Source: Terriglobales bacterium
GTDB lineage: Bacteria > Acidobacteriota > Terriglobia > Terriglobales > Acidobacteriaceae
Assembly (NCBI GenBank): GCA_030043575.1
Contig: JASHXK010000113.1
Location: 1 to 13,806 of the forward strand
Direction of reading: 5' to 3'
Length of the DNA: 13,806 nt
The notes under the pieces were generated by a model. It had not been told where the DNA came from. It was given only the letters and a program-made list of their open reading frames with translations, and did not search any database. Below, one piece after another: positions 11,163 through 13,806 of the stretch (position 1 is the stretch's first letter; every line of letters starts with the position of its first letter). The translations under genes and the position numbers were made by a program.

Positions 11163-11861
11163 TCACTGCCGGAACGGCATGCCCATGTGCTTCAGCAGCG
11201 CCCGCGCCTGATCGTCCGTTCCTGCCGAGGTCACAATCGTGATGTTCATGCCCTTCAGCTTCTCGACCTTCGCATAGTCGATCTCGGGGAAGATCAGCTG
11301 ATCGCGCACACCCAGGGTATAGTTGCCGCGCCCGTCGAACGACTTGGTCGGCACACCGCGGAAGTCGCGCACGCGCGGCAGGGCAACGTTCACCAGCCGG
11401 TCGAAAAACTCGTACATGCGATCGCCACGCAGGGTCACCATGACGCCGATGGGCATGCCTTCGCGAACTTTGAAGGCCGCAATCGATTTGCGCGCCTTGG
11501 TGACCACAGGCTTCTGGCCCGTGATCTGGCCGACTTCGGTCGCAGCCGGATCGATCAGTTTGGCATTCTGCGTTGCCTCGCCTACGCCCATGTTCACGAT
11601 GATCTTCTCCAGCTTGGGAGCGGCCATCGGATTGTCGAGGCTGAATTCCTTCATCAGCGTCGGTAAAACCTCTTTGTAATAGCGGTCGCGCAAGCGGGCC
11701 GTGCCACGATTGTTTGCCTTAGGCCGCGCCGGCTTGGCTGCAGCCTGATCGCTCGCCGCTTCTACTTCTCCCGGCTTTGCTTTCTTGCCCTGAGGCTTGG
11801 CCTGACCACCCTGCTGCTTGCCTCCGCCCGGCTGGGCTTTTTGTTTCTTCTCGTCTGCCAT
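11163..11861 (-). CDS. rplE: 50S ribosomal protein L5 with N-terminal extension
   Basis: L5 binds 5S rRNA and contacts the P-site tRNA in the central protuberance. The core begins near residue 55 (RLRDRYYKEVLPTLMKEF) and contains KLEKIIVNMGVGEATQN and FRGVPTKSFDGRGNYTLGV. The C-terminus is MGMPFRQ. The protein has 232 residues against about 180 normally. Residues 1-54 are a Lys/Ala/Pro/Gly/Gln-rich segment, probably disordered. No internal ATG lies between this start and the core, which supports the long form. The Shine-Dalgarno is weak (AAAGG about 13 nt upstream), so a non-ATG internal start remains possible. Confidence 0.95.
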   Translation of the reverse strand: MADEKKQKAQPGGGKQQGGQAKPQGKKAKPGEVEAASDQAAAKPARPKANNRGTARLRDRYYKEVLPTLMKEFSLDNPMAAPKLEKIIVNMGVGEATQNAKLIDPAATEVGQITGQKPVVTKARKSIAAFKVREGMPIGVMVTLRGDRMYEFFDRLVNVALPRVRDFRGVPTKSFDGRGNYTLGVRDQLIFPEIDYAKVEKLKGMNITIVTSAGTDDQARALLKHMGMPFRQ

Positions 11862-11879
11862 TTCTCTGCTTTTACCTTT

Positions 11880-11911
11880 CTCACGGTTTCGGCGTTGCGC
11901 CGGTTCGTGAG
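11880..11911. repeat. Hairpin just upstream of rplE
   Basis: CTCACG (11880-11885) pairs with CGTGAG (11906-11911), and inside it CGGCG-TTG-CGCCG forms a second stem. The element ends about 18 nt before the rplE ATG and may influence ribosome access. Confidence 0.7.
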
Positions 11912-11922
11912 GAAATCAATTG

Positions 11923-12010
11923 TGCCGTCCCTGAAGGAACTCAGTTCTTAACTCTTCCGCCTACCCAGGGCTTACGCCCTGGGCTAAATTCTGTTCCGCC
12001 CTTCGGGCTC
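11923..12010. repeat. Composite three-hairpin element, copy 2
   Basis: In plus-strand order there are three stems. GCCGTCCCTGAAGGAACTC is a degenerate stem. CCCAGGGC-TTAC-GCCCTGGG lies in the frame TACCCAG...CTGGGCTA (11962-11985). GCCC-TTC-GGGC is at 11998-12008. The arrangement matches the copies at 2976 and 12427. It lies in the 217-nt spacer between rplX and rplE, which holds no gene. Confidence 0.8.
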
Positions 12011-12078
12011 TTGCGCTGGCGGCTCGATCGCGAACTCCGATCACCACACCGGCATAGCTCGCAGCTCAACGCTAGTTG

Positions 12079-12405
12079 CTACTTCTCCAGCGTCGTACCG
12101 CACTTCTTGCACACCCGCACATGGCGGTCGCCATGGTATTCATGACCTACGCGAACCGGCCGGTTGCAGGAGTTGCACATCAGCATCACGTTACTGATGG
12201 AGATGGCGCTCTCCTGCTCAGCAATGCCGCCCTTGATATTGCGCTGCGGATTGGGGCGCACGTTCTTCTTCACCATCATCACGTGCTCAACCAGCACCTT
12301 GCCCTCGTCCGGCATGACGCGCAGCACGCGGCCTTGCTTGCCCTTGTCCCGTCCCGTAATCACCCGCACCTGATCGTTACGGCGAATGTCGACTGTCTTC
12401 TGCAT
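12079..12405 (-). CDS. rplX: 50S ribosomal protein L24 with C-terminal zinc ribbon
   Basis: L24 initiates 50S assembly by binding the 5' end of 23S rRNA. The KOW motif lies at residues 14-32 (RVITGRDKGKQGRVLRV). PNPQRNIKGGIAEQESAI is family-typical. The C-terminus carries Cys77, Cys80, Cys99 and Cys102 as two CxxC pairs, the putative zinc ribbon present in many but not all L24 proteins. The length of 108 is normal. The ATG has GAGG about 7 nt upstream. Long repeat-bearing spacers lie on both sides. Confidence 0.97.
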   Translation of the reverse strand: MQKTVDIRRNDQVRVITGRDKGKQGRVLRVMPDEGKVLVEHVMMVKKNVRPNPQRNIKGGIAEQESAISISNVMLMCNSCNRPVRVGHEYHGDRHVRVCKKCGTTLEK

Positions 12406-12426
12406 CTCGTAGCCTCTACCAATCTC

Positions 12427-12515
12427 TGCCGTCCCTAAAGGGACTCGAATCTTGATTTGCTTACTTACCCAGGACTTCGTCCTGGGCTAAGCTGATCCCG
12501 CGCCTGCCGGCGCTC
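12427..12515. repeat. Composite three-hairpin element, copy 3
   Basis: GCCGTCCCT-AA-AGGGACTC (12429-12446) is followed after 19 nt by CCCAGGAC-TTC-GTCCTGGG, again within TACCCAG...CTGGGCTA (12466-12489). A third, weaker stem with GCGCC-TGCC-GGCGC is near 12500-12513. It lies in the spacer between rplN and rplX. Confidence 0.8.
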
Positions 12516-12557
12516 GTCCGTTGCCACTCAAACTCTTGCATCTACCAGCGTTTTCAA

Positions 12558-12598
12558 ACTGGCCACTGGCCACTGGCCACTGACCACTAGCCACTGCC
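12558..12598 (-). repeat. Heptamer array (AGTGGYY) after rplN, the cleanest copy
   Basis: On the minus strand, after TAAAGGC, five successive units read AGTGGCT, AGTGGTC, AGTGGCC, AGTGGCC and AGTGGCC, then AGT. The 7-nt period is exact and only two positions vary. No inverted partner is seen on the rplX side, where composite element copy 3 is found instead. Confidence 0.9.
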
Positions 12599-12599
12599 T

Positions 12600-12971
12600 T
12601 TACAGCACTTCCGGCGCCAGGGAAACAATCTTCAAGAACTTCTTCTCGCGCAGCTCGCGGGCGACCGGCCCGAAGACGCGTGTGCCCACCGGTTCATGCG
12701 CCTCATTGATCAGCACGGCCGCATTCTGGTCGAAGCGGATATAGGTGCCGTCGCGGCGACGATGTTCCTTACGCGTGCGTACAATTACCGCCTTGACCAC
12801 TGTGCCCTTCTTGGCGGTGCCATCCGGAGCAGCTTCCTTCACGGCAGCGGTAATCACATCGCCCAGACCAGCAACCAGGCCGGTTGAACCGCCCAGCGGC
12901 AGAATCATCTGAAGCTTACGCGCCCCGGAGTTGTCGGCAACATCGAGCATGGTCCTCATCATCACTGCCAT
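12600..12971 (-). CDS. rplN: 50S ribosomal protein L14
   Basis: L14 contacts 16S rRNA helix 14 (bridge B5/B8). MMRTMLDVADNSGARKLQMI and the C-terminal ELREKKFLKIVSLAPEVL are diagnostic, with 123 residues as usual. ATG at 12969-12971 has AAGGAG 8 nt upstream, which decides it over the internal Met4/Met5. The gap to rpsQ is 24 nt with no repeat. The TAA stop abuts a heptamer array. Confidence 0.97.
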   Translation of the reverse strand: MAVMMRTMLDVADNSGARKLQMILPLGGSTGLVAGLGDVITAAVKEAAPDGTAKKGTVVKAVIVRTRKEHRRRDGTYIRFDQNAAVLINEAHEPVGTRVFGPVARELREKKFLKIVSLAPEVL

Positions 12972-12995
12972 AAATCCGTCTCCTTCAAACCCGCC

Positions 12996-13319
12996 CTAGG
13001 CGTTCTCGCCGACCGCTTCTTCAACCGGAGCAACCAGCGCCGCTCGCTGCACGATCTCCTTCAACTGCCACCGCTTCAGCTTGGACAGCGGACGGGTTTC
13101 CTCGATCTTCACGAAGTCGCCGAGATGCGCTGTGCCCTGCTCGTCGTGCGCGTAGAACTTTTTACTGCGCGTCACCACGCGCTTGTAGAATGGGTGCGCC
13201 TTCTGCCGCCGCACCTCAACCACGATGGTCTTGGCCATCTTGGTGGAGACGACTTTGCCGATCATGGTCTTGCGCTGCCCCGCGGCGGTTGCGTTGCTGG
13301 TTGCTGTGGTTTCGGCCAT
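12996..13319 (-). CDS. rpsQ: 30S ribosomal protein S17
   Basis: S17 binds the 5' domain of 16S rRNA. The OB-fold core runs from about residue 18 (TMIGKVVSTKMAKTIVVEVRR) through HPFYKRVVTRSKKFYAHDE and GDFVKIEETRPLSKLKRWQL. At 107 residues it has about 17 extra at the N-terminus and an acidic tail at the C-terminus. The ATG lies 3 nt after the rpmC stop, with GGAG about 12 nt upstream inside rpmC. A start at Met19 would give a more conventional length but lacks a clear ribosome binding site. Confidence 0.95.
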   Translation of the reverse strand: MAETTATSNATAAGQRKTMIGKVVSTKMAKTIVVEVRRQKAHPFYKRVVTRSKKFYAHDEQGTAHLGDFVKIEETRPLSKLKRWQLKEIVQRAALVAPVEEAVGENA

Positions 13320-13322
13320 GGC

Positions 13323-13616
13323 TTACTTTTTCTCCGTCGCGGCCCTGGTCTTCTTTGCGGCCGCTTTCTTCGCCGGTGCGGGAGCGCTGGCTACCGGCGC
13401 CTTCGGAGCCGAAGCTCCGTTGCCGCCGGCGAGCTGCTTCTGACGCATCACCGTCTTCACCCGCGCTATGTCCTTCTTCAGCTCGCGAATCTTCTTCAGA
13501 CTTTCGGTCTGGCCCATCTTGAGCTGAAACTTCATCTTGAACAGCTGGTCCGACAGCTCACGCTGCTGATGCTCCAGCTCGATGTCCGTTAAGTTACGAA
13601 TTTTGTCTACATTCAT
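13323..13616 (-). CDS. rpmC: 50S ribosomal protein L29 with basic C-terminal extension
   Basis: L29 is at the peptide exit tunnel and helps form the docking site for SRP and trigger factor. The core (residues 1-62) is two helices: IRNLTDIELEHQQRELSDQL and KKIRELKKDIARVKTVMRQK. Residues 63-97 are an Ala/Pro/Lys-rich tail (AAAKKTRAATEKK end) not found in the usual 60-70-residue family. The ATG has only GAGAG, part of a heptamer array, about 9 nt upstream. rplP, expected next upstream, is outside the window. Confidence 0.95.
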   Translation of the reverse strand: MNVDKIRNLTDIELEHQQRELSDQLFKMKFQLKMGQTESLKKIRELKKDIARVKTVMRQKQLAGGNGASAPKAPVASAPAPAKKAAAKKTRAATEKK

Positions 13617-13622
13617 CGTTTG

Positions 13623-13691
13623 AGCTCTCAGCTGTCAGCCATCAGCTGTCAGCTTGGTTTTGCTATCAGCTCTCGGCTATCAGCCCTCAGC
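13623..13691 (-). repeat. Two heptamer arrays (GCTGAYR) upstream of rpmC
   Basis: On the minus strand GCTGAGG, GCTGATA, GCCGAGA and GCTGATA (13662-13691) are followed after a short gap by GCTGACA, GCTGATG, GCTGACA and GCTGAGA (13623-13653), which run to the rpmC start. GAGAG in the last unit is the best Shine-Dalgarno candidate. Confidence 0.85.
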
Positions 13692-13754
13692 TTGCTTCTT
13701 GTTGTTCCGCCAGCCTGCCACTCACTGGCTTGTTAGCATCAACCACTTTGCCTT

Positions 13755-13785
13755 AGCCGACGGCTGACAGCTGATGGCCGATAGC
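13755..13785 (-). repeat. Inverted partner heptamer array upstream of rpmC
   Basis: This array is the reverse orientation of the one at 13623-13653. A 16-nt stretch (13763-13778) is a perfect complement of 13638-13653. The centre of about 110 nt includes the second array. It presumably lies just after the preceding gene, rplP, which is outside the window. Confidence 0.8.
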
Positions 13786-13802
13786 GCGGCGCTTCGCGCC
13801 GC
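13786..13802. repeat. Short GC palindrome at the window edge
   Basis: GCGGCGC-TTC-GCGCCGC is followed by TCTA. It is the reverse-oriented counterpart of the element at 50-67 (TAGA then GCGGCGC-TTCA-GCGCCGC). Confidence 0.75.
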
Positions 13803-13806
13803 TCTA

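Noticed and set aside
11862..12078. S8-type autoregulatory mRNA site before rplE
   Set aside because: E. coli has its S8 site here, but this spacer is accounted for by dispersed hairpin elements, and I see no convincing S8-binding internal loop by eye.
12558..12598. CRISPR or direct-repeat array
   Set aside because: The units are 7 nt with no spacers between them, and no cas gene is present.

Overview
The window is one block of 22 genes, all on the minus strand, reading from right to left. It covers most of the spc operon, starting at rpmC, and all of the alpha operon. Transcription order is rpmC, rpsQ, rplN, rplX, rplE, rpsN (zinc type), rpsH, rplF, rplR, rpsE, rpmD, rplO, secY, adk, map, infA, rpmJ, rpsM, rpsK, rpsD, rpoA, rplQ. 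A strong intrinsic terminator follows rplQ at 249-280. The secY-adk-map-infA-rpmJ order is the usual one in many bacteria outside the gammaproteobacteria. All genes look intact, and no rRNA, tRNA, CRISPR array, transposase or phage gene was seen.

The organism is probably an acidobacterium of the Terriglobia (Koribacter-like) group. This rests on gene content, moderately high GC, alanine/lysine-rich tails on several ribosomal proteins, and intergenic hairpin families (for example GGGGCTAAAGCCCC and GGCACGA...TCGTGCC) that I associate from memory with that phylum. It is an inference, not a database result.

The genes make translation and export machinery: 17 ribosomal proteins, initiation factor IF-1, RNA polymerase alpha, the SecY translocon channel, adenylate kinase and methionine aminopeptidase. 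S4, S14, L24 and L36 keep zinc-ligand residues, as does the lid of Adk.

The unusual part is the DNA between genes. Spacers are bimodal. They are either 24 nt or less (rpmC/rpsQ, rpsQ/rplN, rpsE/rpmD, rpsM/rpsK, adk/map overlap) or 48-350 nt, and every long spacer contains repeats or palindromes. Two classes are seen. Class 1 is degenerate tandem arrays with an exact 7-nt period, such as AGTGGYY, GCTGAYR, GCTAANA, GCGAANA and AGTTTCR. They often begin directly at the upstream stop codon and, at the other end, run into the next ribosome binding site. At several junctions two arrays of the same family lie in inverted orientation, so the mRNA could form 25-30 bp hairpins between cistrons. Class 2 is compact palindromes and composite multi-hairpin elements, including three copies of one composite at 2976-3080, 11923-12010 and 12427-12515. 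The heptamers have entered coding sequence: the last residues and stop of rplO, and the stops of infA and map, lie inside repeat units. These paired stop- and start-anchored heptamer arrays are the best candidate for something undescribed here.
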